Assembly: GCA_943331005.2 (NCBI GenBank)
Contig: CALQJX020000008.1
Location: forward strand, 1-64,000
DNA: 64,000 nt
Reading direction: 5' to 3'
Origin: Bordetella parapertussis
GTDB taxonomy: Bacteria; Bacteroidota; Bacteroidia; Chitinophagales; Chitinophagaceae
Of this stretch, positions 29,155 through 37,853 are shown in pieces. The notes beneath the pieces are model-generated. The model made no database searches. It saw nothing but the letters and a program-made list of their open reading frames with translations, and was not told the DNA's origin. Within the stretch, counting starts at the first letter, position 1. Every line of letters begins with the position of its first letter. Made by a program: the position numbers and the translations under genes.

Positions 29155-29901
29155 ATGCTTAATGGTAAAAAAATAGTGATCGTATTGCCTGCCTATAATG
29201 CAGCGCTTACTCTCGAACGTACGTACAAGGAAATACCGTTTGACATTGTAGACGATGTAGTACTTGTTGACGATAACAGCCGCGATGACACTGTGGGTGA
29301 AGGCCGCAGGCTGGGCATTAAACACATCATAAAACATGAGGTGAACAAAGGCTATGGCGGAAACCAGAAAAGCTGCTATAAAAAAGCGCTGGAACTGGGA
29401 GCTGATATAGTGATCATGCTTCACCCTGACTATCAGTATACTCCCCTGCTTATACATGCTATGTCTTCTATCATAGCTATGGATGTTTATCCGGTAGTGC
29501 TCGCTTCTCGTATTCTGGGGAAGGGCGCTCTGAGGGGAGGCATGCCCATGTATAAATATGTCTTCAACCGCTGTCTTACTCTGTTCGAAAACATCATGCT
29601 CGGGCAGAAACTCAGCGAATATCATACGGGGTACCGTGCATTCAGTGCAGATGTTATCAGGTCTATCAACTTCACTCATACCAGTGACGACTTCGTTTTT
29701 GACAACGAAATGATATCACAGATTTTTATGAATGGCTTTGAGATAGCAGAAGTGACCTGTCCTACAAAATACTTTGAAGAAGCATCGAGCATTAACTTCA
29801 GTCGTAGTATGAAATATGGCCGTGGTGTTCTGAGGGTATCACTGACACACCGTTTCCATAAATGGGGACTGCTGAAAAGCAAGCTCTATCTGAAACCTTA
29901 A
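29155..29901 (+). CDS. GT2-family glycosyltransferase (polyprenyl-phosphate type)
   Basis: A 248-residue GT-A glycosyltransferase. IVIVLPAYNAALTLERTY opens the nucleotide-binding fold, VVLVDDNSRDDT carries the conserved Asp residues, and MLHPDYQY contains the metal-binding region. HTGYRAFSADVI is typical of the dolichol/undecaprenyl-phosphate sugar synthase branch. No C-terminal transmembrane segments are present, so it is soluble or peripheral. Start at MLNGKK is preferred over the codon 12 bases upstream. The product is probably a lipid-linked sugar used by GT-C enzymes, possibly including the GT87-like protein at 20516; that link is inference. Confidence 0.88.
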   Translation: MLNGKKIVIVLPAYNAALTLERTYKEIPFDIVDDVVLVDDNSRDDTVGEGRRLGIKHIIKHEVNKGYGGNQKSCYKKALELGADIVIMLHPDYQYTPLLIHAMSSIIAMDVYPVVLASRILGKGALRGGMPMYKYVFNRCLTLFENIMLGQKLSEYHTGYRAFSADVIRSINFTHTSDDFVFDNEMISQIFMNGFEIAEVTCPTKYFEEASSINFSRSMKYGRGVLRVSLTHRFHKWGLLKSKLYLKP

Positions 29902-29918
29902 TTTACTGCTTCAACTTA

Positions 29919-30440
29919 TCAATAGGTACTTATTGTGACCATGTCCGGTACTATCATACTTGGACTGAACATGGAGTTTGCCTCTCTGAGCATACCCTCC
30001 GCGTCGCTGCGGCTGCGATAATCTCCAATTTTTACCCTGAAACCGGGAGAGACAAAGAAAATGTAGGAATGAACACCGGGAAAACGTCTCATGAACTCGG
30101 TTTTCACTGCCAGTGCTTTCTCGCGGCTGGGTCCGTTGTATATCTGAACTCTGAAGCCCTTGCCTGAATAAATGGTCTTTATATCGTGGTGAACGAGACC
30201 TGAAGGGCCTGTATAGCTGTCTTTTACCGTAGAGTGTGTAAGTACTTCAACAGGAATCTTGGGCGGATCTGGGGTGATGAGACTTACATAACTGTGGGTT
30301 TTACGAACCAACACTGCAAGTCTGTTATCGCTAAAAATCACCACATCTCCCTCTTCGTTTTCGGTTTGTGCCATGACACTTCCAGCAAGCGAAGTAGCTA
30401 ATACAAGAAACACCAAAAAACGTAAGGATACAGCTTTCAT
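29919..30440 (-). CDS. Exported SPOR-domain protein
   Basis: About 173 residues. A signal peptide (MKAVSLRFLVFLVLATSLAG to VMAQ) is followed by a short acidic linker. A C-terminal SPOR-type domain starts at KGFRVQIYNGPSREKA and continues with SPGFRVKIGDYRSRSDAEGML. SPOR domains bind denuded glycan strands of peptidoglycan, often at the septum. The start at 30440 fits a -7 box 10 bases upstream; the codon at 30452 would precede the transcription start. It is convergent with the GT2 gene. Confidence 0.85.
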   Translation of the reverse strand: MKAVSLRFLVFLVLATSLAGSVMAQTENEEGDVVIFSDNRLAVLVRKTHSYVSLITPDPPKIPVEVLTHSTVKDSYTGPSGLVHHDIKTIYSGKGFRVQIYNGPSREKALAVKTEFMRRFPGVHSYIFFVSPGFRVKIGDYRSRSDAEGMLREANSMFSPSMIVPDMVTISTY

Positions 30441-30449
30441 CGGGCACGC

Positions 30450-30457
30450 CAAAATTA
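30450..30457 (-). promoter_or_regulatory. Putative -7 box TAATTTTG of the SPOR gene
   Basis: A consensus box on the minus strand, 9 bases before the start at 30440. It implies an almost leaderless message. Confidence 0.4.
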
Positions 30458-30514
30458 GCTAATGGCGGCAAAAATCTGTCACAAATGAATGTTATTAAGC
30501 TGATTTCTGAATGA

Positions 30515-31186
30515 TCAGTCCTGTGCGGTCCTGAATTCCTTCATTATTTGCAAACTTGCAGATGTACCGATCCTTGTAGCACCGGCATCTATGAGATCTT
30601 TTGCAAAAGTACAGGTGCGTATACCACCGGCAGCCTTAATACCTATGCGGGCAGGCAGATTTTCTTTCATCATTGTTACAGCACGTATAGTAGCTCCTGT
30701 TGTTGCAAAACCGGTAGATGTCTTCATGTAATCAATATTGTACTTTCCGTAGAATTCACAGCAGGCCAGCAATTCGGTATCAGTGAGCATACCACTTTCC
30801 ACTATCAGTTTGATGACTTTCCCTGCATTGAAAACAGGTTCCAGACAACACTCTACTTCCCTACGCAAATGCATCCAGTCGCCGGTCTTCAGTGCCCTAA
30901 GATCTATTACCATGTCCAGTTCGTCAGCACCCATAGCAATTGCATATTCAATCTCCTTTACCTTCTCTTCAATGATATTGTAACCATATGGAAATGCAAT
31001 AACAGTTGCTACCTTAACACGAGAATTATCAAGTAATTTTCTGGCAGATGTTACATACCTGGGAGGAATACAAACTGCAGCAAACCCTGCCATTGAAGCC
31101 TCTACACAAACCTTGTCCACTTCAGCAGCGGTAGCGGTGGGCTTTAGTATCGTATGATCTATATAGGAAGCTATATTAAATGACAT
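30515..31186 (-). CDS. deoC: Deoxyribose-phosphate aldolase
   Basis: A 223-residue class I aldolase that splits 2-deoxyribose 5-phosphate into glyceraldehyde 3-phosphate and acetaldehyde in deoxynucleoside catabolism. Signatures: YIDHTILKPTATAAEV, VATVIAFPYGYN, ADELDMVIDL, VIKLIVESGMLTD, and YMKTSTGFATTGAT with the Schiff-base lysine. GIKAAGGIRT holds the second catalytic lysine. Length and motif order are normal. It stands alone with its own -7 box; other deo genes are not nearby. Confidence 0.96.
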   Translation of the reverse strand: MSFNIASYIDHTILKPTATAAEVDKVCVEASMAGFAAVCIPPRYVTSARKLLDNSRVKVATVIAFPYGYNIIEEKVKEIEYAIAMGADELDMVIDLRALKTGDWMHLRREVECCLEPVFNAGKVIKLIVESGMLTDTELLACCEFYGKYNIDYMKTSTGFATTGATIRAVTMMKENLPARIGIKAAGGIRTCTFAKDLIDAGATRIGTSASLQIMKEFRTAQD

Positions 31187-31217
31187 TAGGCAATTAACCT
31201 GCTTTTAGCACAGTTAG

Positions 31218-31225
31218 CAAATATA
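31218..31225 (-). promoter_or_regulatory. Putative -7 box TATATTTG of deoC
   Basis: A consensus TAnnTTTG box on the minus strand, 31 bases before the deoC start codon. Confidence 0.4.
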
Positions 31226-31260
31226 CCGTTAATATGCTACTATGTAACTACTATAAATAG

Positions 31261-31300
31261 TATATGGGTGCCCTTTTTTTGAAAAAAAGACACCCATATA
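31261..31300 (-). terminator. Hairpin terminator of icd
   Basis: A long AT-rich inverted repeat (TATATGGGTG ... CACCCATATA) with internal T and A runs lies just after the icd stop. It may act on both strands. Confidence 0.65.
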
Positions 31301-31323
31301 ACATATATAAATCAATAAAAATA

Positions 31324-32607
31324 CTAAGCCGTCATACCACCGTTACTGATGATCTCATCAGCGAACTCACTGGTCTTCAACAGAGTAGCATCGGTCATAA
31401 GGTTAAAGAAGTCTACAGTGACGCGCTTGCTCATGATGGTATCGGCCAGTGCTTTCTCTATTAGATCAGCAGCCTCATTCCAGCCCATATATTCCAGCAT
31501 CATAACGCCGCTGAGCAGCAAAGATGAAGGATTCATGGTGTTAGTGTTGGCAAAACGAGGTGCTGTACCGTGCGTTGCTTCAAACACAGCATGACCTGTG
31601 TTGTAATTAATGTTGGCACCCGGAGAGATCCCAATTCCACCCACGGCTGCAGCTGCAGCATCAGATATGTAGTCTCCGTTCAGATTCAATGTGGCTACTA
31701 CTGAGTAGTCTTGTGGTGCCAGCAGTATCTGCTGCAGGAAATTATCTGCAATAACATCTTTCACAATGAGCTTACCATTAGCCTGCTCATTCTTCATCTG
31801 TGCATTTGCAGCGTCTTCTCCCTGCGTTTTCTTTGCATTTTCCCACTGTCCCCAGGTATATACTTTATCACCAAACTCCCGTTCAGCCAATTCATAACCC
31901 CAGGTCTTGAAGCCACCCTCGGTGAACTTCATGATATTTCCTTTGTGTACGATAGTAAGCGAAGGCATTTTGTTTTCCAGCGCATATTTAAGTGCCGCCC
32001 TAACCAGCCTTTCTGATCCTTCTTTAGATACAGGTTTGATACCCAGTGCAGAAGACTCGGGGAAACGGATCTTCTTGCTCACGCCCATTTCGTTGGTAAG
32101 AAAGTCGAGAAGTTTCTTTACTTCGGGAGTACCTGCAGCAAATTCTATACCTGCATAAATATCTTCCGTATTCTCGCGGAAAATGGTCATATTCACATTC
32201 TCAGGATGTACTACCGGAGAAGGAACACCTTTATACCATTTTACCGGACGCAGACATACGAAAAGATCCAGTTCCTGGCGCATAGCCACATTCAGAGAAC
32301 GGATACCACCCCCTACCGGTGTAGTGAGGGGACCTTTTATTGATACGAGGTATTCGCGAGCCGCATCGAGCGTAGCAGCCGGCAGCCATTCGCCTGTGTG
32401 GTTAAAGGCTTTTTCGCCTGCCAGAATTTCTTTCCATTCTATTTTGCGCTTTCCTCCATATACATGGGCCACAGCCGCATCCAAAACCCTTTTGCTGGCA
32501 CTCCATACATCAGGCCCTATTCCGTCGCCTTCTATGAATGGTATGATCGGGTTGTCCGGTACGTTCAGCTGCCCATTGGCGCCCATTGTTATCTTCTGTG
32601 GAGTCAT
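31324..32607 (-). CDS. icd: NADP-dependent isocitrate dehydrogenase
   Basis: A 427-residue isocitrate dehydrogenase of the bacterial homodimeric type, oxidising isocitrate to 2-oxoglutarate in the TCA cycle. Features: [12 protein letters not shown] at the N-terminus, [20 protein letters not shown] with the regulatory/substrate-binding serine and arginines, and [17 protein letters not shown]. Also [17 protein letters not shown] and the C-terminal cofactor region with [12 protein letters not shown]. Together with gltA at 46943 it supplies two early steps of the cycle. A hairpin terminator follows. Confidence 0.96.
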   Translation of the reverse strand: MTPQKITMGANGQLNVPDNPIIPFIEGDGIGPDVWSASKRVLDAAVAHVYGGKRKIEWKEILAGEKAFNHTGEWLPAATLDAAREYLVSIKGPLTTPVGGGIRSLNVAMRQELDLFVCLRPVKWYKGVPSPVVHPENVNMTIFRENTEDIYAGIEFAAGTPEVKKLLDFLTNEMGVSKKIRFPESSALGIKPVSKEGSERLVRAALKYALENKMPSLTIVHKGNIMKFTEGGFKTWGYELAEREFGDKVYTWGQWENAKKTQGEDAANAQMKNEQANGKLIVKDVIADNFLQQILLAPQDYSVVATLNLNGDYISDAAAAAVGGIGISPGANINYNTGHAVFEATHGTAPRFANTNTMNPSSLLLSGVMMLEYMGWNEAADLIEKALADTIMSKRVTVDFFNLMTDATLLKTSEFADEIISNGGMTA

Positions 32608-32655
32608 TTTACTTTTTTTTGCGCTGCTAAGTTAATTCTTCCAAGTCATGCGCTC

Positions 32656-32687
32656 AAAACAAAAGGCGGGAAATTATCCCGCCTTTT
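32656..32687 (-). terminator. Rho-independent terminator of the bacilliredoxin gene
   Basis: On the minus strand a stem AAAAGGCGGG / CCCGCCTTTT with a seven-base loop is followed by a T-rich stretch. It lies about 60 bases after the stop of the bacilliredoxin gene. Confidence 0.8.
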
Positions 32688-32747
32688 GCAATTTTTTATT
32701 TGAGTTGCAATGAATTATGGCTGCAACTACTATTTGAAGTAAAATAA

Positions 32748-33164
32748 CTAGCAATATGTCTCGAAAGCCTGCATGAGATTTGCAGCGATCATCTGCGCTG
32801 AACGACCTTCGATGTTGTGGCGCTCTATCATGTGTACCACTTTGCCATCTTTCAGCAATGCGATAGCTGGTGAAGATGGCGGATATGGTAACAGATAGTT
32901 GGCACGTGCATATTTCACTGCATCTGTATCTACACCTGCAAAACTTGTTGTGAGACGATCCGGCACTTTTGCAGCATTTTTCACCGCCATAAGTATACCA
33001 GGCCTTGCAGTACCTGCAGAGCAGCCACACACACTATTGATCATCAGCAAAGCTGTTCCTTCCTGTTTCAGATTGTTATCTACATCTGCAGTAGTAATCA
33101 ATTCAGTAAAACCCTGACTTGTCAATTCGGCTTTCATGGGAGCCACCAACTGTTCTGGATACAT
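32748..33164 (-). CDS. BrxA/BrxB-family bacilliredoxin
   Basis: A 138-residue thioredoxin-fold protein of the bacilliredoxin (YphP/YqiW, DUF1094) family. The family CGC motif is at residues 46-48 in INSVCGCSAGTARP, and the LLPYPPSSPAIALLKDGKVV segment matches the fold. In Bacillus these proteins remove bacillithiol from proteins after oxidative stress. In Bacteroidota the partner thiol is less certain, so the exact substrate here is inference. The C-terminal Cys is an additional feature. Confidence 0.9.
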   Translation of the reverse strand: MYPEQLVAPMKAELTSQGFTELITTADVDNNLKQEGTALLMINSVCGCSAGTARPGILMAVKNAAKVPDRLTTSFAGVDTDAVKYARANYLLPYPPSSPAIALLKDGKVVHMIERHNIEGRSAQMIAANLMQAFETYC

Positions 33165-33186
33165 TGTATTATTTTATTTTATGACA

Positions 33187-33194
33187 CAAAATTA
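33187..33194 (-). promoter_or_regulatory. Putative -7 box TAATTTTG of the bacilliredoxin gene
   Basis: A consensus box on the minus strand 22 bases before the start codon at 33164. Confidence 0.4.
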
Positions 33195-33253
33195 CAACAA
33201 CTAAACCAGCTGCCGACAATTCTGCAATAAGTAAAAGTTATGCGGGCAAGCTA

Positions 33254-33766
33254 CTACCTGAGCCCCTGACCGAAGAACACACAGTCATAACCGCTTGTAT
33301 CTCTTTCGGCATGGTAGGTAAGCCACAGAGAATCGCGCCTCATTTTACCAGTACCAACATAGGTAAGTGTGTTGTTGCTACCCTGGAAAGAGAAGGTATC
33401 TACTCCCTGCATGGTACAAACAGCGCTGTCGTCCATATTGTGTAAGATATTCTTCATCATCATAGACCTCGGATCGCCCTGAATGGCCCTGAAGTAAATA
33501 GGATATGCATCGTACCTGAAGGAATCGAGCGTAGTATAGTTGCAGGTATCGTAACCGTTGTAAGTTTTGATGAATTTTTCGCGGCTTAGTGTCTCGCACC
33601 TTGCACCTTCAAAACCTGTAGGACACACACACTTGCCACCGTCGCAGGCGCCCAAATTCAGACATATCACATTTTCGCACGCATCCTTCTTACAGGCTGT
33701 GTAAGAGATAGCTGAAAATAAGGCAATAGTTAGCAATGCGGTAAGCAGTATATTACGAATCTGCAT
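33254..33766 (-). CDS. Lipoprotein with an EGF-like domain
   Basis: About 170 residues. The signal sequence (MQIRNILLTALLTIALFSAI) ends in a YTAC lipobox-like site. A cysteine-rich segment follows with CENVICLNLGACDG then CVCPTGFEGARC, the spacing of an EGF-like domain. The C-terminal half is a beta-rich region without recognised family features. EGF-like lipoproteins of this form are common in Bacteroidota and are presumably periplasmic or surface-exposed; function is unknown. A -7 box just upstream excludes the alternative start at 33808. Confidence 0.75.
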   Translation of the reverse strand: MQIRNILLTALLTIALFSAISYTACKKDACENVICLNLGACDGGKCVCPTGFEGARCETLSREKFIKTYNGYDTCNYTTLDSFRYDAYPIYFRAIQGDPRSMMMKNILHNMDDSAVCTMQGVDTFSFQGSNNTLTYVGTGKMRRDSLWLTYHAERDTSGYDCVFFGQGLR

Positions 33767-33809
33767 TTTGTATTTGAATTTATTTTCCGAAAATAGTATA
33801 TTATTCAAT

Positions 33810-33817
33810 CAAAGATA
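33810..33817 (-). promoter_or_regulatory. Putative -7 box TATCTTTG of the EGF-like lipoprotein gene
   Basis: A perfect TATCTTTG on the minus strand. Transcription would start near 33803, leaving about 37 bases of leader before the start at 33766. Confidence 0.5.
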
Positions 33818-34128
33818 GCCCAGAAAATGATAATTCCCATAATTCTGAAGGTAAATTATGTTGTGCTGAAGCAGGAATAAATAAAGAAGATCAGCACATA
33901 TCTGCACATAAAAAAAGCCCCGAAGAATACGGGGCAAGCAGTTATCACAGTGTCAGGGAGATATCATTAAAAGATCCTGTTCCTGATATTGCAGTTCAAG
34001 ATTAAGTATTCTAAGGCAAGTATTTGTAATATTCAGAGCCATTATTAACATCATAATTTTTTAAGCATTTTACATACCGCCTACATACTGTATCTTCGTG
34101 CTTTGCGTTAATAGTGCAAAGACCATTC
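33818..34128. other. Intergenic region before porT
   Basis: No protein gene is supported. It contains a free-standing minus-strand hairpin with a T tract at 33910-33936 and, near 34091-34098, a TATCTTCG sequence that could be a variant -7 box for porT. Confidence 0.5.
33910..33936 (-). terminator. Orphan terminator-like hairpin
   Basis: On the minus strand GCCCCG / CGGGGC with a seven-base loop is followed by seven T. No minus-strand gene ends just upstream of it, so it may terminate a small RNA or antisense transcript from the porT side. Confidence 0.5.
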
Positions 34129-34830
34129 ATGCGTTCAGGCAAATTATTAGTATTTTTCTTATTGATGCTGATCTCCGTAAGGAGTTCTGCGCAACGTCCT
34201 ATGCTGAATATGCCCGACCATGACGACAAACTATATTATTTCGGCATAACGTTCGGCGCCAATTTTTCGGTGCACAAGATCAATTACACTTCATCTTTTG
34301 CCAGTACAGATACCTTCAAACGGATACAACCGCTTTGGGCGCCCGGTTTCAACTTGGGCCTGATGGGTAATCTGCGACTGAGCAGGTTTGTAGATTTCCG
34401 CTTTGTACCCTGCCTTGCCTTTGCCGAAAAAAGACTCCGTTTTGAATATGGCCCGCCTATTGACAGTATTTCAGAACGATCTACGGAATCGATATACATG
34501 CACCTTCCGTTCCAGTTCAAGTTCAAGAGCGACAGGATCAAGAATTTCAGGTTCTATTGTCTGGTAGGAGGCAAGTTCGACTACGATCTGGCAGCCAATG
34601 CCCGATCTAAAAGACCCGACGAATTCATTAAAATTCAGCCAATAGACTATGGTCTGGAATTTGGGGTGGGATTTGAATTCTTCAATCCAAACTTCATTTT
34701 CTCTCCCGAGATCAAGATAAGTCAGGGATTGGCCAATCAGCTATACCGCGACCAGGGGCTGCAGCTTACCAATGCCATTGATAGGCTAAGCACCCGCATG
34801 ATCGTCATCTCTATTCACCTGGAAGGGTAA
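34129..34830 (+). CDS. porT: Type IX secretion protein PorT
   Basis: A 233-residue outer-membrane beta-barrel protein of the PorT/SprT family. A signal peptide (MRSGKLLVFFLLMLISV to RSSAQ) is followed by alternating beta strands. FGITFGANFSVHKINY, LWAPGFNLGLMGNLRLSRFV and FVPCLAFAEKRLRFEYG are typical. PorT is required for type IX secretion and gliding-related export. The presence of a T9SS cargo gene and a PorE-like gene in the window agrees with this call. Start at 34129 is preferred over a GTG at 34114, which lies before the signal sequence. Confidence 0.88.
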   Translation: MRSGKLLVFFLLMLISVRSSAQRPMLNMPDHDDKLYYFGITFGANFSVHKINYTSSFASTDTFKRIQPLWAPGFNLGLMGNLRLSRFVDFRFVPCLAFAEKRLRFEYGPPIDSISERSTESIYMHLPFQFKFKSDRIKNFRFYCLVGGKFDYDLAANARSKRPDEFIKIQPIDYGLEFGVGFEFFNPNFIFSPEIKISQGLANQLYRDQGLQLTNAIDRLSTRMIVISIHLEG

Positions 34831-34961
34831 TTCTCTATTATACAATCGTAAGCTTTCTCATGCTGTAACATTACGGCATTACGTATTATATACGCGCTTA
34901 TTCCCTAGGTATAGGGAAACAGGCTTACCTTTACGCCCTCAATTTCAAATCAAACTACGCA

Positions 34962-36167
34962 ATGAAAGATGCATTTATAGTTGACGGCATACGCACCCCC
35001 ATAGGCAATATTCGTGGCGCATTATCAGGCATCAGAGCCGATGATATGGCAGCACTGGTACTGAAAGAACTCGCAGCCCGCAACCCCAATATACCAATGG
35101 AAGCCATAGACGATGTGATACTTGGCTGTCATAATCAGGCAGGAGAAGACAACCGCAATGTGGCCCGCATGGCTCTGCTGCTGGCAGGTCTTCCGTGGAG
35201 TGTGCCCGGCGAAACAGTGAACAGATTATGCGCATCGGGTATGTCTGCAGTAATAAATGCAAGTCGGGCCATTAAAGCCGGAGACGGAGATGTGTTCATA
35301 GCCGGGGGCATGGAGCACATGACCCGCAGCCCATGGGTAATAGCTAAAACAGCTCAACCATTTGGCGGTGATGCACAGATGTTCGACAGCAGCTTTGGCT
35401 GGCGATTCGTTAACCCAAAGATGCACACCTTGTACGGCACAGACCCTATGGGTGTAACTGCCGAGAATCTGGCTGAAATGTATAACATAAGCAGGGAAGA
35501 TCAGGACCTGTTTGCCTACCGCTCTCAAATGAAGGCGGCAGCGGCTCAAGAGTCCGGCAGACTTGCGGAGGAGATAATTGCGGTGGGTATTCCTCAGAAA
35601 AAAGGAGATCCTGTGCTGGTAAGTAAAGATGAATTTATTAAAGCAGCCACTACAGTTGAGAAACTGGCTCAGCTGAAACCATCTTTCTCTAAAACCGGCA
35701 CGGTAACAGCGGGAAATGCATCAGGGCTGAATGATGGCGCTTCTGCAGTATATGTACTTTCGGAAGATGCGTTGAAAAAATATGGTGCTACCCCAAAAGT
35801 ACGTATAGTCAGCTCGGCAGTTGTAGGTGTAGAACCACGCATAATGGGCATTGGCCCTGTTGGCGCTACCAATAAAGCACTGGCAAAAGCCGGTCTTACG
35901 CTGAACGATATAGATATCATAGAATTGAATGAAGCATTTGCTGCACAAAGTCTGGCATGTACCCGCCAACTGGGCATAGCAGATGACGACCCGCGCGTGA
36001 ACCCTAATGGAGGCGCCATAGCATTGGGCCATCCACTGGGCATGACCGGCGCAAGGATAGTGAACTCAGCCGCGATAGAGCTGCAGAAAACCGGCAAGCG
36101 ATATGCGCTGGCTACTATGTGTATTGGTCTGGGACAAGGTTATGCAGTGATACTGGAGCGTGTTTAA
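34962..36167 (+). CDS. Acetyl-CoA acyltransferase, 3-oxoadipyl-CoA thiolase-like
   Basis: A 401-residue thiolase that cleaves or forms 3-ketoacyl-CoA. The acylation cysteine is in NRLCASGMSAV (about residue 91), and the catalytic His and Cys are in GGAIALGHPLGMTGAR and ATMCIGLGQGYAVI near the C-terminus. The DPRVNPNGGAIALGHP stretch and overall length resemble PcaF/PaaJ 3-oxoadipyl-CoA thiolases. No other aromatic-degradation or beta-oxidation genes are adjacent, so the pathway is not settled by context. Preceded by TACCTTTA, a near -7 box. Confidence 0.9.
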   Translation: MKDAFIVDGIRTPIGNIRGALSGIRADDMAALVLKELAARNPNIPMEAIDDVILGCHNQAGEDNRNVARMALLLAGLPWSVPGETVNRLCASGMSAVINASRAIKAGDGDVFIAGGMEHMTRSPWVIAKTAQPFGGDAQMFDSSFGWRFVNPKMHTLYGTDPMGVTAENLAEMYNISREDQDLFAYRSQMKAAAAQESGRLAEEIIAVGIPQKKGDPVLVSKDEFIKAATTVEKLAQLKPSFSKTGTVTAGNASGLNDGASAVYVLSEDALKKYGATPKVRIVSSAVVGVEPRIMGIGPVGATNKALAKAGLTLNDIDIIELNEAFAAQSLACTRQLGIADDDPRVNPNGGAIALGHPLGMTGARIVNSAAIELQKTGKRYALATMCIGLGQGYAVILERV

Positions 36168-36177
36168 AGTATTAGTA

Positions 36178-37194
36178 TCAACGTGCATTGTTGGTGGTGA
36201 AGTAAGTGACCACAGGAAAGTGATCGCTATAGCCGTTTATCCAGTAAGTACCTTTGAATGACCTGTGGGGTTCCCCTTCATGACCTTTATAGGTATCAAC
36301 TATAAAAGATGGTTTAAAGATCTCTGCACGATCGAATTTTAAAGTTTTACTGTAGAGCAACGATCCGGAAATGATCACCTGATCAAACAGATTCCAATGG
36401 CGGCGGTACACTTCTGTGCCGGCGCCATTGTTGTATATGGCCGCATAAGGATTGTAGAGATCTGTAGCAGACACAGTAGCTTTATCGGTTTTGGTAGCCA
36501 GCACATTGTGTACGCTGTTATCATCGGGATTGTCGTTGAGGTCGCCCATGATGATGATACGGGCATTACGGTTCTTTTTCAGTATGGCCTGTGCCGCATC
36601 TCGGTTCACACGGGCAGCAATCTCCCTCTTAGCCACACTTTCGTCTGCCCCACCCCTGCGAGATGGCCAGTGATTCACAAATACATCAACAGTATCTGCT
36701 ACAAGTATGCCCCGCACATGCAGTACATCCCGGGTCACCGACTTACCTCCGGTGGCAGAAATATCTACATGTATAGGTTCACTCTTCAGTACACGGAACA
36801 ATGTCGGATCATAAACCAATGCCACATTGATACCTCGCGGATCCGGACCACTGTACCATACATATTTATACTTGCGCCCTGCAATGGCGGGCTGCCGGGT
36901 GAGCGCATTTAAAACCGTATTGTTCTCTATTTCTGCAAGGCCTATAAGAGCCGGTTCCATCCGTTCCAGTACTGCTGCAATATTGTGCAACTTCTTTTCA
37001 TAAATGCTTTGTGTGTAATGATATTTACCGCTTGGCGTAAACTCTTCATCTTCTTTTGCCGGATCATCGTAAGTATCGAACAGGTTCTCGCAGTTATAAA
37101 AACCAACCACAATTCTTTGGCCGGAATTTGCATATATTTTACTACTATTTAAAATAATAATAAATATATAAAATAATATTCTTATGAGACGCAT
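36178..37194 (-). CDS. Exported endonuclease/exonuclease/phosphatase-fold protein
   Basis: A 338-residue protein with an N-terminal signal or anchor (MRLIRILFYIFIIILNSSKI to YANS). The EEP superfamily fold is indicated by VGFYNCENLFD, LIGLAEIENN (metal-binding Glu), VFVNHWPSRRGG and IIIMGDLNDNPDDNSV. The closing GYSDHFPVVTYF carries the catalytic Asp-His. The substrate may be extracellular DNA, RNA or a phosphoester; no more can be read. It is convergent with the thiolase gene. Confidence 0.9.
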   Translation of the reverse strand: MRLIRILFYIFIIILNSSKIYANSGQRIVVGFYNCENLFDTYDDPAKEDEEFTPSGKYHYTQSIYEKKLHNIAAVLERMEPALIGLAEIENNTVLNALTRQPAIAGRKYKYVWYSGPDPRGINVALVYDPTLFRVLKSEPIHVDISATGGKSVTRDVLHVRGILVADTVDVFVNHWPSRRGGADESVAKREIAARVNRDAAQAILKKNRNARIIIMGDLNDNPDDNSVHNVLATKTDKATVSATDLYNPYAAIYNNGAGTEVYRRHWNLFDQVIISGSLLYSKTLKFDRAEIFKPSFIVDTYKGHEGEPHRSFKGTYWINGYSDHFPVVTYFTTNNAR

Positions 37195-37258
37195 GGTATA
37201 TTTTGGGGCTTTGAATTTTTAGCAATATTGATTACTTTCACAAAAATAAACTTTTAGC

Positions 37259-37771
37259 ATGTCACTAAATCTGCTTTTGACAGAAGAACTAAAACTAGAA
37301 GCCGCAGCAACCAGAAAACTACTAGAAAGGGTACCCACATACCGGAACGACTGGACGCCACATGTTAAGTCTATGCCTTTGGGTAAACTGGCTATGCACG
37401 TAGCAGAGATATCGAGCTGGATAACTATGATATTACTTACTGATGAACTGGATCTTACCAAATTCGATTACAGACTCAACCCTCCGGCAAGTACAGAAGA
37501 ATTATTAGCCAATCATGATGAGCAGACGAGCCAGGCTATAGAAGTATTGGAAAGTTTTAAAGAAAAAGATTTTAAAAAGGAATGGACCCTGCGCACAGGA
37601 GACAATATACACTTTACCATGACGAAGTATAATGCGCTGCGCAAATATGCATACAACCACTTGTACCACCATAGGGCACAACTTGGTGTTTACCTTCGCC
37701 TGTTGGAGGTACCATTACCGGGTATGTATGGACCAACCGCCGATGAACTTGCTGCAATGGCAAAGAAATAA
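37259..37771 (+). CDS. DinB-family protein
   Basis: A 170-residue four-helix-bundle protein of the DinB superfamily. Likely metal ligands are the histidine in LAMHVAEISSW (about residue 48) and the pair in YAYNHLYHHRAQLGVYLRLL (about 138-142). The C-terminal motif is the usual DinB HxxxHRxQ. It could be a metal-dependent thiol transferase, but substrates are unknown. The only similarity to the DinB protein at 11826 is in fold. It is followed by a bidirectional terminator. Confidence 0.87.
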   Translation: MSLNLLLTEELKLEAAATRKLLERVPTYRNDWTPHVKSMPLGKLAMHVAEISSWITMILLTDELDLTKFDYRLNPPASTEELLANHDEQTSQAIEVLESFKEKDFKKEWTLRTGDNIHFTMTKYNALRKYAYNHLYHHRAQLGVYLRLLEVPLPGMYGPTADELAAMAKK

Positions 37772-37794
37772 AGGAAAGCAGCCTATTGTTTTAT

Positions 37795-37830
37795 AAATAC
37801 AAAAGCGGCAGAGATGCCGCTTTTGTATTT
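37795..37830. terminator. Bidirectional terminator between dinB-type gene and trhO
   Basis: A near-perfect palindrome AAATACAAAAGCGGCA / TGCCGCTTTTGTATTT with a four-base loop lies between two convergent genes. Both strands end in T-rich sequence. Confidence 0.8.
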
Positions 37831-37853
37831 ATAAAAATGAAAACAAACAACCA

